Notes: generated from the letters alone by a model not told the origin. A stretch of DNA of 35,992 nucleotides from Bacteroidales bacterium (GCA_007125585.1 SLCY01000080.1:1-35992); one strand, 5' to 3'. Counted from the first letter of the stretch, positions 1 to 7,553 are shown. Program-made: numbers and translations.

Positions 1-195
1 CTGGCATGGTTTGTTGGTCCGCTGGGGATCCACCGTGCCTATCTGGGCACCTCCACAGGGACCATCGTCGGATATATCCTTACTCTTGGCGGTTGCGGCA
101 TTGTCGCATTTGTCGACTGGGTCGTGCTGCTGATCGGGCTGGTAAACGACGACATCACAAAATACGTGGACAATCCGAGCTTCTTCATGTGGTAG
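1..195 (+). CDS. TM2-domain membrane protein, 3' end only
   Basis: Frame 1 is open from the first base to a TAG at 193-195 and gives the last 64 residues of a protein whose start lies outside the window. The residues show a TM2 module: a GPLGIHRAYLG turn motif like the family's G-x-HRFYLG signature, then a hydrophobic helix ending in a VDW-type motif and a second helix reaching the C-terminal region. TM2 proteins are small inner-membrane proteins of mostly unknown function. The gene converges on the minus-strand gene whose stop begins 3 bases further on. That gene and its upstream neighbour also carry TM2-like two-helix modules, so the three may be functionally linked, but this is inference. 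Confidence 0.75.
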   Translation: MAWFVGPLGIHRAYLGTSTGTIVGYILTLGGCGIVAFVDWVVLLIGLVNDDITKYVDNPSFFMW

Positions 196-198
196 GGC

Positions 199-1089
199 CT
201 ATTGATCTGACTGCCTTGCCACATCAAGCAGAAATTCACCCATGGCCGTCTGGAATCTTTCCAGACGGCTGCTGTTGTTTTGTTCCGCCAGTTCCCCTGC
301 CTGCCTGATGCCGCCAAAGTAGAATGACTGGAAAGGGCCAAGCCCGGCTACGACGCCTGCAATATAATAACCGTTCCATGCCAGCAGTCCAAAGCCAGTG
401 AGGGCTGCCAGCTGGGAGATTGCGTTCAGTGCCCCCCACCCGGGCGAGCCTGCAAATGCCTGTCCTGACCCCGGGATAATGGCAGACCACAACCTGGCAC
501 GCTCAGGGTCCCTGACCCTGGGGAGGCCATCCCCCATTTTCAAAACATCAAAAGCAGTCAACAGGCTGTCTTTTGCAGCATTGTCGTCGTACAGTTCATC
601 GGCCCACACTTCCAGGTGCTGCCGCAGATCATCCCACCGTGCCTGATCAACCATCACCAACCCTTTGAGCAGGAATATGCGTTGCTGTGGTATGGGTCCG
701 AACTGATGCAGGATCTGCAACAGCAACGATCGCGCCGTGGCGTCGTCTCCGTCCATATAAGCACATAAGGCCATCTGATACAGCACCTCCAGGCGCAGGG
801 ATTCGCTCCCGCGGAAAGCCAGGGAGCGCTGCAGGTCATCATGGGCTTTGGAATATTCACCCATTTGTTTGAGCGCTTCGGCCTTTGCAAGGTTGGCCAA
901 AACCCTCTGTAGGGCATTTTCAGATAAATAATACGAACGCTCATAGGCGATGGAAGCCTCAAACCAGGCCCCGGCAACATACAGGCTGTCTGCCTTTTGA
1001 AACCATTGGTCACGGCCATGCACCTTTTCAGTTGAAAGCGTTGCGCAAAGGAATGTGCATGTCAAACAGAATACGCTGGTCCATTTCAT
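199..1089 (-). CDS. Secreted helical-repeat protein with C-terminal TM2-like membrane module
   Basis: No characterised family is recognised. The 296-residue protein starts at an ATG (1087-1089) that opens a good signal peptide (MKWTSVFCLTCTFLCATLS). A longer frame reaching 1221 would put a non-signal sequence in front and overlap the upstream gene much more. Residues about 25-190 are helical and TPR-like, with repeated alanine and leucine-rich segments. The last 100 residues contain an IIPGSGQAFAG turn flanked by hydrophobic helices, the same plan as TM2 and DUF5683-type domains. The start lies 62 bases inside the upstream gene, which has the same architecture, so the pair probably arose by duplication and is translationally coupled. 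A role in envelope biogenesis is inferred from neighbours only. Confidence 0.7.
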   Translation of the reverse strand: MKWTSVFCLTCTFLCATLSTEKVHGRDQWFQKADSLYVAGAWFEASIAYERSYYLSENALQRVLANLAKAEALKQMGEYSKAHDDLQRSLAFRGSESLRLEVLYQMALCAYMDGDDATARSLLLQILHQFGPIPQQRIFLLKGLVMVDQARWDDLRQHLEVWADELYDDNAAKDSLLTAFDVLKMGDGLPRVRDPERARLWSAIIPGSGQAFAGSPGWGALNAISQLAALTGFGLLAWNGYYIAGVVAGLGPFQSFYFGGIRQAGELAEQNNSSRLERFQTAMGEFLLDVARQSDQ

Positions 1090-1966
1090 GGTTAAACTCT
1101 TTGTTTGTCCTTCTGACAGCGGTGGCGCTTCCCAGTATGTTACCCACGTAAAATACCCCCGTGACAGATGCAGACAATATAAACAACGGGTTTCGCGCCC
1201 CTGTCCCACGATAAATATCATAGCTTGTCAGGCCCAGTGCTGCCACGTATAAAAACCCAACAATGCCTTCGGCTGACTTCCCGGCATAGACCCTTCCCAG
1301 GCCAGGCACTGCAGCCGACAGCAGCCCCCCTATCCAGGGCGACTTGCCCGGGGCGTCACGAAGGCCTGCATGATGTTGTTCCATTCGCCGCTCCTCAGCT
1401 GCCATCACATGATACTGGCCGCTGAAATGCCGTGCTTGCACTGAATAACCATCAAAGTCGCGCGCAAGCAACGCCAAACCGCCAAGCTGAAGCCGTTTCA
1501 TGGCCGCCAGCATCTTGCCCCTTTCCAAAGACATGGACGACAACACTGCACCGGCACCCGCATGGTCTCCAGTATGTGCCAGATTGTAGGCACCAAAAAA
1601 ATGGGATTTATGGTAAACGGGGCTTTCACAGGAAACACTCAACAGGAAACCGGCAGAAGCATCCAGGTTTTTCTGACGGTAGAGGACCCATCCGGTAAGG
1701 TAATTGAGCGAATCACGCCACTTCTCCCCCGCCGGTCTCAGGCCTTCCAACAAAAAAAGGCCCTCATCCAGATCACCGCGGCCCACCAGGTAAAGGATAA
1801 AGTCCATCTCTTCCCGCATCTGCAAATCTGAATAGCCAACGCTGTCAACAGGCATATCAGAAAATACTTCAAACCCGCTCTTATCAAGCGACAAAGTGGT
1901 ATTACCCGACAGAGCCATGGGCATCATACACAAAATCAGGGGCAGTACCAACAGTTGAAATCTCAT
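1028..1966 (-). CDS. Secreted helical-repeat protein with TM2-like module, paralogue of the next gene
   Basis: No characterised family is recognised with certainty; it resembles DUF5683-type proteins. From the ATG at 1964-1966 (another in-frame ATG sits at 1970-1972) the product is 312 residues with a signal peptide (MRFQLLVLPLILCMMPMALS). The middle consists of TPR-like helices, with segments such as LNYLTGWVLYRQKNLDASAGF. The C-terminal 100 residues hold a AAVPGLGRVYAGK turn and hydrophobic helices, ending in FYVGNILGSA. The turn and the F-Y-x-G-x-I segment line up with IIPGSGQAFAG and FYFGGI in the downstream gene, showing the two are related. It lies about 66 bases after the YidD-like gene on the same strand. 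Confidence 0.7.
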   Translation of the reverse strand: MRFQLLVLPLILCMMPMALSGNTTLSLDKSGFEVFSDMPVDSVGYSDLQMREEMDFILYLVGRGDLDEGLFLLEGLRPAGEKWRDSLNYLTGWVLYRQKNLDASAGFLLSVSCESPVYHKSHFFGAYNLAHTGDHAGAGAVLSSMSLERGKMLAAMKRLQLGGLALLARDFDGYSVQARHFSGQYHVMAAEERRMEQHHAGLRDAPGKSPWIGGLLSAAVPGLGRVYAGKSAEGIVGFLYVAALGLTSYDIYRGTGARNPLFILSASVTGVFYVGNILGSATAVRRTNKEFNHEMDQRILFDMHIPLRNAFN

Positions 1967-2032
1967 CCGCATAAGCTTTTGAAAAAATTCCTTTGCCAGA
2001 TACAAAACCGGACACGCCCTGGCGTATCATTT

Positions 2033-2500
2033 TTACGGTCTTGCGTAAAGCTCCGTACCCTCCACCACTTTGCCTGAATGCTCGTGAATATGCATGGGGT
2101 GAATGTCCAGTACAGCAACCCTGTTGCATCGCATCAACCGGTCGGCCGTAGCAACCAGGCCCTTTAAAAGGCCGTATTCCGTTATAAGGCTTTTGCTGAA
2201 AGCCGAACAGGAAGTATGGTACAGGCACTCAGAAGGCATTTGGGGGGAGATCATCCGCTGGTAAACATACATCAGTCCCCCGAACGTCAGCGTAACGGGA
2301 TTGTACCTGACAAGCGGCCGGCCTTCTCCTGCCTTTAGAAATTCGATGCCGGAGCCTTCTTCAGTGCTCTGTTTGCTTTCAACACGGGATGACAATAGCT
2401 GCAGGTCAGTCTCCGGCAGGCCATCATTGGAAAAAGCACACGGGCCAAAGATCAAAAAGAAAACCAAAAACAGGTATTTAATCAATAATTCTTGCATCAT
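2033..2500 (-). CDS. YidD-like protein with N-terminal signal or anchor segment
   Basis: Residues 75-128 of this 155-residue product match the YidD (membrane protein insertion efficiency factor) domain: YQRMISP, then C92-x5-C98 in a CLYHTSCSAF segment, YGLLKGL, and RLMRC with C125. Classical YidD is a roughly 80-residue cytoplasmic-side helper of YidC. This one adds a strongly hydrophobic N-terminus ending in PCAFS that looks like a signal peptide, plus about 50 polar residues, so it may act in the periplasm or at the membrane surface. The start is taken at the ATGATG at 2495-2500. That overlaps the LolA-like gene by 23 bases and suggests coupling. A second YidD of classical size elsewhere in the genome would be expected if this copy has another role. 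Confidence 0.75.
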   Translation of the reverse strand: MMQELLIKYLFLVFFLIFGPCAFSNDGLPETDLQLLSSRVESKQSTEEGSGIEFLKAGEGRPLVRYNPVTLTFGGLMYVYQRMISPQMPSECLYHTSCSAFSKSLITEYGLLKGLVATADRLMRCNRVAVLDIHPMHIHEHSGKVVEGTELYARP

Positions 2501-3200
2501 CAGGAATTTCAAAATCAAACCATTTACTCACCGCATGGCGGTTGATATATACATCAGAAAACTTTACCTGGTTGACGATGGAATCGCCCCCGGGCAAGTA
2601 GTTGAACTCAGTGATGGTCATGGGCAGCATGATTTCCGGAAACATCTCATAATTTGAGTAGTACACTTTCTTGACCAGCTTTTGCCCGGCATCATAATAA
2701 CCTGCATAAATGGGCATATAATCTTCATGCACCAGTTCAATATAGGAGAACAGGTGCCCGATTGAGGCCGGTGGCATCCACCGGGTGACCATCAGTCCGT
2801 CGTTGAAGTCAGTTCGGGTTTGTGTAAAGCCCAAAGAACGCAGGCCCAGGTCCCGGGTGTTCCCTTGCAGGAAAAAATACACCAGGTTGTTCTCTGAGCT
2901 GTACTCTATGCTCTGTCGCCGGTAAACAGTATTATCCTCAGGATTATACACGCTTAGCTCTCCCTGCTGGTTGGTGATCATAACCTGGTTAAGCGGCTCA
3001 TCGAATACCGTGATCATTTTGCCATCGAACGACTGATACAACAGTTCTGCCTGAATGGTTGCGGCCTGGCCCCTTTGCAGGCTTCTGCTTTCCATGCGAA
3101 GCATGATCCTGTCAACCCCCATCCGGTGAAATCCCGTCAACAGGATCAGTCCGGAAATGATTAAGGTGATCATTAACTTGATGCGCATAAGCTTATTCAT
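2478..3200 (-). CDS. LolA-like periplasmic protein
   Basis: The 240-residue product starts with a basic stretch and a hydrophobic segment (LMITLIISGLILLTG) that is a signal peptide or anchor. The rest is rich in beta strands and reads like the LolA/lipoprotein-sorting fold: a strand pattern around ITVFDEPLNQVMITNQQGE, a YNPEDNTVYRR segment of the kind seen before the LolA lid, and late strands ending in a KFSDVYINRHAVSKWFDFEIPDDARI segment typical of LolA-like C-termini. No cysteine lipobox is visible. LolA carries lipoproteins across the periplasm, but related folds have other hydrophobic ligands, so the ligand here is unknown. It overlaps the YidD-like gene and lies about 105 bases downstream of the histidine kinase gene. 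Confidence 0.6.
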   Translation of the reverse strand: MNKLMRIKLMITLIISGLILLTGFHRMGVDRIMLRMESRSLQRGQAATIQAELLYQSFDGKMITVFDEPLNQVMITNQQGELSVYNPEDNTVYRRQSIEYSSENNLVYFFLQGNTRDLGLRSLGFTQTRTDFNDGLMVTRWMPPASIGHLFSYIELVHEDYMPIYAGYYDAGQKLVKKVYYSNYEMFPEIMLPMTITEFNYLPGGDSIVNQVKFSDVYINRHAVSKWFDFEIPDDARIID

Positions 3201-3263
3201 TAATATAACTTTTCAATGTCGTTTTTGCTGTATCCCGGAAGCAAACCGGTTTTTTATTTCAGG

Positions 3264-3305
3264 GAACATCCCTTGCGGGATGCGAACCCGTGACCCGGGG
3301 GTTCA
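3264..3305 (-). other. tRNA T-arm-like relic with paired short hairpins
   Basis: Read on the minus strand, this stretch after the kinase stop contains GGTCA followed by CGGGTTCGCATCCCG (3276-3290). That is the layout of a tRNA variable loop and T arm, with a four-pair stem and a TTCG loop. The nearly invariant loop adenine (position 58) is a C here. No acceptor stem partner, anticodon arm or CCA is present, so it is not a tRNA gene. The same bases form two adjacent hairpins, GAACCC/GGGTTC and CATCCC-GCAA-GGGATG. A relic of a tRNA 3' end, possibly left by an old integration, is one reading; a chance terminator-like structure is the other. Confidence 0.35.
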
Positions 3306-4832
3306 TCATTTTTGTAAAATGATCCGAAAAGTGGTCCCGCTATTGATGGCCGATTGCTTAACGAAAAGTTTTCCGCCATGGTAGTTTTCCACGATCCGTT
3401 TGCTCAATGAAAGGCCAAGGCCCCATCCGCTCTTTTTGCTTGTATATCCCGGATTGAAGATCGCCTTTTGTCTGGATGGGGCGATCCCTTTCCCATCATC
3501 CGATAGGTCGACGACCACCTGATCGCCTCGATCCTCGACGGTTATGTAAATATTGCCGGAGCCCTGCATGGCGTCGATGGCATTTTTGATGATGTTTTCA
3601 ATCACCCATCCAAAGAGGTTGGGGTTGTGCGGGGCGACAACATCTTTTTTGGGCGTTGCCAGCTTGATAGACACTTTTCGGGAGCTGCGTTTTTTCATGT
3701 ATTCCACCACTTCATTCACGGTCGCATTGATATTCAGTGACAGCAGCTGCGGTGGGGAGCCTATCTTTGAAAAGCGTTCCGTAATGTTTTCGAGTCGTTT
3801 CACATCTTTCGAGATTTCCTGTATGGTATCCTCATCAAGGCCTTTCATCTTAAGGATTTCCATCCAGGCCATAAGCGACGACAGGGGGGTTCCCAGCTGA
3901 TGTGCCGTTTCTTTTGACATGCCCACCCATACCTGGTTCTGTTCAGCATTTCTTGCAACGCTGAACAACATGTAGGCGACAAACAGGAAGATGCCTATTG
4001 CGAGGAACTGTGCCACCGGATAATAGCGGAGCTGGGTGAGCAGGAATGAGCTGGTGTAATAGACATAGCAGTGGCCATAGGTGGGCAGTGTAACGGAAAG
4101 GTAGCGGTTCTTGCCTGCCATGGAGCGAATCAGATCCTGCACTTCCTCATCATCGTCAAAATCCACATTCTGAATGTTCCCGTGGGCAATGAGCTCCGAG
4201 CCCCTGCTGTCAACCACTATGACCGGTACATTGGCAGCATTTATCACGATATCGGAGATGAAGGTGTCGAGCAGATCGTCCATCACCTCCCGGAGTTCGG
4301 TAAATATTTTAGAGTCCTGGTAATAAACAAAACGATGGCCATCAATAATGGGGAATGAAAGGGGCGCATATTTGGAAAAATAGTCGGCCAGCTCGCCTGT
4401 CAGCTCCCGGTAACCGGAAAACCGGCCGTCCAGGTTGACAAGATTGATGATCTCCCCTTCTTCGTCGGTGAGCACCAGCGGGATGGTCGTATTGCTTTGT
4501 AAAATGTTGATCAGGAACGTCAGGGCGTCCCTGTCCTCCTCATGCTCAAGCCGGCCATACACCTCTGTCAGCAACTCCACACGCTTTTCTTCCTCCCTCT
4601 GTATGCCGGCAAACAGGCGTTCGCTATCGCGCAGCAAGGTTTCCCTTTTCCTGATGGCATCGGCCCATAGCTCCACCCGTTGCCGCTCATCACTGGCGAT
4701 CTTGCGCACCATGATGTCGGTATAGTAAAGCGATGCCAAAACAATAATTGCAGCAAAGCCCAACAGATAGAGCTTCCACTGCTGCTTGCGCGAATAGATT
4801 TCAAGACCGGTGATCTTTCTCAGTAAGCCCAA
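3306..4832 (-). CDS. Membrane sensor histidine kinase, orphan
   Basis: The 508-residue protein has a first membrane helix at about 21-40, a periplasmic sensor region of about 230 residues with two long helices at its start, and a second helix at about 270-290. The HisKA box follows with KETAHQLGTP and phospho-acceptor H311. The ATPase domain shows the N box (ENIIKNAIDA, N417), the G1 box (DDGKGI, 445-450), an F box (IFNPGYTSK) and the G2 box (GWGLGL, 469-474). All catalytic residues are present. No response regulator lies in the window, so its partner must be encoded elsewhere. It is first in a minus-strand run that continues into the LolA-like and YidD-like genes, which hints that the signal concerns the envelope. 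Confidence 0.93.
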   Translation of the reverse strand: MGLLRKITGLEIYSRKQQWKLYLLGFAAIIVLASLYYTDIMVRKIASDERQRVELWADAIRKRETLLRDSERLFAGIQREEEKRVELLTEVYGRLEHEEDRDALTFLINILQSNTTIPLVLTDEEGEIINLVNLDGRFSGYRELTGELADYFSKYAPLSFPIIDGHRFVYYQDSKIFTELREVMDDLLDTFISDIVINAANVPVIVVDSRGSELIAHGNIQNVDFDDDEEVQDLIRSMAGKNRYLSVTLPTYGHCYVYYTSSFLLTQLRYYPVAQFLAIGIFLFVAYMLFSVARNAEQNQVWVGMSKETAHQLGTPLSSLMAWMEILKMKGLDEDTIQEISKDVKRLENITERFSKIGSPPQLLSLNINATVNEVVEYMKKRSSRKVSIKLATPKKDVVAPHNPNLFGWVIENIIKNAIDAMQGSGNIYITVEDRGDQVVVDLSDDGKGIAPSRQKAIFNPGYTSKKSGWGLGLSLSKRIVENYHGGKLFVKQSAINSGTTFRIILQK

Positions 4833-4875
4833 ATAAAAAACCTTTGTTTATGTGGTGAAAAAAATATTTCCTTGC

Positions 4876-4883
4876 CAAAAATA
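4876..4883 (-). promoter_or_regulatory. Candidate -7 box for the histidine kinase gene
   Basis: On the minus strand this reads TATTTTTG, a full match to the Bacteroidota -7 consensus TAnnTTTG, about 45 bases before the kinase start. No TTTG -33 element is visible at the usual spacing, so the call rests on one box in an AT-rich divergent intergenic region. Confidence 0.4.
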
Positions 4884-4969
4884 AAGCTTTTACGCCACAT
4901 GTTTATATATAGAGATTGTTTTCAATGCATGGTTAAAAAAAATCTGGCCAAACATGTAGTGATAATCAT

Positions 4970-4977
4970 TACTTTTG
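4970..4977 (+). promoter_or_regulatory. Candidate -7 box for the GH3-family gene
   Basis: TACTTTTG matches TAnnTTTG exactly and ends 29 bases before the ATG at 5007, a suitable distance for a short leader. No clear -33 TTTG is found. The same octamer precedes the FKBP-type gene at 32746. Confidence 0.5.
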
Positions 4978-5006
4978 TGCGGGAAAATCGCTGAAAAAAA
5001 CGCAAA

Positions 5007-6521
5007 ATGTCTTTCGTCAACAACGTCATTTCCTGGTTTCTAAAAAAACGTATTTCTCAGATAGATTATTTCAAAACAAATCCCATTGAAGTACAGGAGG
5101 ATACCCTCAAAGCGCTTGTTTCCTATGCACGGAAGACGGAATGGGGGAAAAAGCATGGTTATGCTGACATTCGCTCCTACCAGTCGTACCAGGAGCGTGT
5201 ACCCCTGCAGGATTATGAAGATTTAAAACCCGCCATTGACCGTTTGTTGATGGGGGAGCAGAACCATTTATGGCCAACCGAAATTCAATGGTTTGCCAAA
5301 TCTTCCGGCACGACAGGCGACAGGAGCAAATTCATCCCCATCAGCCAGGAGGCCTTGTCTGATTGCCATTACAAGGCCGGGAAGGATGTATTGTCCATTT
5401 ATTGCAACAACAATCCGGGATCAAAGATCTTTAACGGCAAGGGCCTCATCATGGGGGGCAGCCATAAGGTGAGCGAATTCAACAACAAGGCGTTTTTCGG
5501 CGACCTTTCAGCGGTATTGTTGCAAAATGCACCATCATACGGACAGTTTTTCCAAACCCCCGATCTTGCCCTTGCGCTCCTTGACGACTGGGAAGAGAAA
5601 CTCGACAGGGTTGCACATGCAACATATGGCCAGAATGTGACCAGCATCAGTGGTGTGCCATCGTGGAACCTGGTATTGCTCAAACGGATCCTGGACATCA
5701 CGGGACGCAACAACATCCTTGAGGTATGGCCCAATCTGGAACTCTTCATCCATGGTGGTGTTAGCTTCGCACCCTACCGAAGCCAGTTTGAGAAGATCAT
5801 TCCCGGTCCCGGCATGCATTACCTGGAGACCTACAACGCCTCAGAGGGGTTCTTCGGCATCCAGGACCTTCCCGACTCCGGTGAGATGCTATTGATGCTT
5901 GACTATGGCATCTTTTATGAATTTATCCCAATGGATGCATACGGCCAGCTGGAGCGCCAGGCAATCCCCCTGGCAGCGGTTGACACAGACACCAATTATG
6001 CCATGGTGATCAGCACCAATGCAGGCTTGTGGCGCTACGCTATCGGCGATACTATCCGTTTCACCAACCTTTCCCCGTACCGCATCAGGATATCGGGACG
6101 CACCAAAAGCTTTATCAATGCGTTTGGCGAAGAAGTGATAGTAGACAATACAGACAGCGCCCTGGAAAAGGCCAGCAACGTTACCGGTGCCATCATCAGT
6201 GAATACACCGCCGCACCCATATACCTCGACGATAAACAATCGGCAGCCCATCAGTACATCATCGAGTTTGAAAAAGAGCCCGACGACATGGAACGCTTCA
6301 CCGCCATCCTTGACGAACAGATGAAGGCACTCAACTCAGATTACGAAGCCAAGCGCAGCGGCGACCTTATGCTGAAGAGGCCAAAGGTCACCCCCGTGCC
6401 CCGGCAAACATTCTTCAAATGGCTGAAGTCGAAAGGCAGGATAGGCGGACAGAACAAAGTGCCACGCCTTTACAACGACCGCAAGTATGTGGACGACATC
6501 CTGGCCTTCATGAATGGCTGA
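5007..6521 (+). CDS. GH3-family acyl-adenylating enzyme
   Basis: The 504-residue product matches the GH3 family, best known from plants, where members join amino acids to auxin or jasmonate through an acyl-adenylate. Visible motifs are the ATP phosphate-binding loop SSGTTGDRSKF (99-109), an FIHGGVSF segment near 248, YNASEGFFG (276-284) matching the family's second ATP motif, RYAIGDTI (343-350), and SGRTKSFINAFGEEV, the hinge to the small C-terminal domain. Length is in the usual range for bacterial members. The substrate cannot be read from the sequence; bacterial GH3 proteins are largely uncharacterised. It stands alone between a divergent kinase gene and a 370-base gap. Confidence 0.9.
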   Translation: MSFVNNVISWFLKKRISQIDYFKTNPIEVQEDTLKALVSYARKTEWGKKHGYADIRSYQSYQERVPLQDYEDLKPAIDRLLMGEQNHLWPTEIQWFAKSSGTTGDRSKFIPISQEALSDCHYKAGKDVLSIYCNNNPGSKIFNGKGLIMGGSHKVSEFNNKAFFGDLSAVLLQNAPSYGQFFQTPDLALALLDDWEEKLDRVAHATYGQNVTSISGVPSWNLVLLKRILDITGRNNILEVWPNLELFIHGGVSFAPYRSQFEKIIPGPGMHYLETYNASEGFFGIQDLPDSGEMLLMLDYGIFYEFIPMDAYGQLERQAIPLAAVDTDTNYAMVISTNAGLWRYAIGDTIRFTNLSPYRIRISGRTKSFINAFGEEVIVDNTDSALEKASNVTGAIISEYTAAPIYLDDKQSAAHQYIIEFEKEPDDMERFTAILDEQMKALNSDYEAKRSGDLMLKRPKVTPVPRQTFFKWLKSKGRIGGQNKVPRLYNDRKYVDDILAFMNG

Positions 6522-6645
6522 TGTGGTGAGGGTCTGTTGTTCCGGTTTAACGCAGGCAAAACGGTGCGTTGGAGAAAACAAAAAGAAAATGTATATTTCT
6601 CCTGTAAAAAACCACCACCATCTTTTGTGCTGATCGAGGACAGAA

Positions 6646-6740
6646 GAACGAAGGAACGATGGAACGATGGAACGAAGCTTTTGGCTGTTGGCTGTTAGCT
6701 ATTGGCTTTTAAACCATTAAACCCTTAAACCATTAAACCT
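6646..6740. repeat. Three successive four-unit tandem arrays
   Basis: Array 1 (6646-6677) is four 8-base units, GAACGAAG, GAACGATG, GAACGATG, GAACGAAG. After three bases, array 2 (6681-6708) is four 7-base units, TTGGCTG, TTGGCTG, TTAGCTA, TTGGCTT. Array 3 (6709-6740) follows without a gap as four 8-base units, TTAAACCA, TTAAACCC, TTAAACCA, TTAAACCT. Each array has a different unit but the same copy number. A fourth, degenerate T-rich series may continue after 6740. The arrays lie outside any gene. Slipped-strand expansion would produce this; a protein-binding role is possible but unsupported. Confidence 0.85.
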
Positions 6741-6837
6741 CTTTGACCTTTCGCCCTTTTGACAAATGATAAACATAAATAAACAAGCAACGACCGGGTG
6801 AAAGACCTTGAGAGGTTTTTCATTCGTCTGTGTGTAA

Positions 6838-6867
6838 TTTCGAATGAAAAAAATTCATGTATATTTG
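6838..6867 (+). promoter_or_regulatory. Promoter of the deoxynucleoside kinase gene
   Basis: The -7 box TATATTTG (6860-6867) matches TAnnTTTG exactly. TTTC at 6838-6841, one mismatch from the -33 TTTG, lies 18 bases upstream of it. The box ends 24 bases before the ATG at 6892. This is the best two-part promoter match in the window. Confidence 0.6.
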
Positions 6868-6891
6868 TCTTGATCACTAACCCCAAATAAG

Positions 6892-7506
6892 ATGCATATC
6901 GCCATTGCCGGGAACATCGGATCCGGAAAGACCACCCTTGCCGGACTCCTTTCAAAGCACTACGGCTGGGAAGCCCACTATGAGGACGTGGACACCAACC
7001 CTTACCTGAACAACTTTTACGAAGACATGAAGCGTTGGTCATTCAACCTTCAGATCTACTTTCTTAACAGCCGTTTCAGGCAAGTGGTGGAGATCCGCAA
7101 GAGGAAAAAAAAGGTCATACAGGACCGTACCATTTATGAAGACGCCTATATTTTTGCACCGAACCTGCACGATATGGGGCTGATGGCCTCGAGAGACTAT
7201 AACAACTATACCAGCCTTTTTGAACTGATGAGCTCATTCATACAGCCACCTGATGTGCTCATTTATCTGAAGGCCAGCGTTTCCACCCTGGTCAATCAAA
7301 TACAAAAGAGGGGCAGGGAGTATGAAACCACCATCCGTCTCGACTATCTGAACAAGCTCAACGAACGTTATGAGGAATGGATACAGGGATATGACCTGGG
7401 TAAGCTGCTGGTCATCAATGTTGACCAGGTTAAGTTCAGCGAACGCCAGGAAGACCTGGGAGAGGTGATCCGCAAGATTGATGCAGAGATCCACGGACTT
7501 TTTTAA
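6892..7506 (+). CDS. Deoxynucleoside kinase
   Basis: The 204-residue protein belongs to the dCK/dGK-like deoxynucleoside kinase family, which phosphorylates salvaged deoxynucleosides using ATP. The P-loop is GNIGSGKTT (7-15). E31 in the EDVDTNPYL segment and the DR pair D78-R79 (in QDRTIYED) match the conserved sugar-binding acid and base positions. An arginine-rich lid segment, QKRGREYE, follows later. Length fits the family. Base specificity cannot be told from the sequence. It has its own promoter and is followed after about 47 bases by kdsB on the same strand, although the two functions are unrelated. Confidence 0.92.
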   Translation: MHIAIAGNIGSGKTTLAGLLSKHYGWEAHYEDVDTNPYLNNFYEDMKRWSFNLQIYFLNSRFRQVVEIRKRKKKVIQDRTIYEDAYIFAPNLHDMGLMASRDYNNYTSLFELMSSFIQPPDVLIYLKASVSTLVNQIQKRGREYETTIRLDYLNKLNERYEEWIQGYDLGKLLVINVDQVKFSERQEDLGEVIRKIDAEIHGLF

Positions 7507-7553
7507 AAAAAAAGGACACCACCGGCTGTTCTTTTCCTGCAAATAGCTTGTCT

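Larger units (their letters stand above)
6522..6891. other. 370-base intergenic region
   Basis: No gene is seen on either strand. After the GH3-family stop there is a weak inverted repeat, GGAGAAA (6571-6577) with TTTCTCC (6596-6602), with an 18-base loop and no T run, so it is not a convincing terminator. The middle holds three four-unit tandem arrays (6646-6740), annotated separately. The final part is AT-rich and carries the promoter of the deoxynucleoside kinase gene. Confidence 0.7.

Noticed and set aside
3264-3305. Intact tRNA gene
   Set aside because: Only a T-arm and variable-loop-like part is present. There is no acceptor pairing, anticodon arm, D arm or CCA, and loop position 58 is changed.
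6571-6602. Terminator after the GH3-family gene
   Set aside because: The seven-pair stem has an 18-base loop and no T run.
6646-6740. CRISPR array
   Set aside because: Units are 7-8 bases and contiguous, without spacers, and no cas genes are present.
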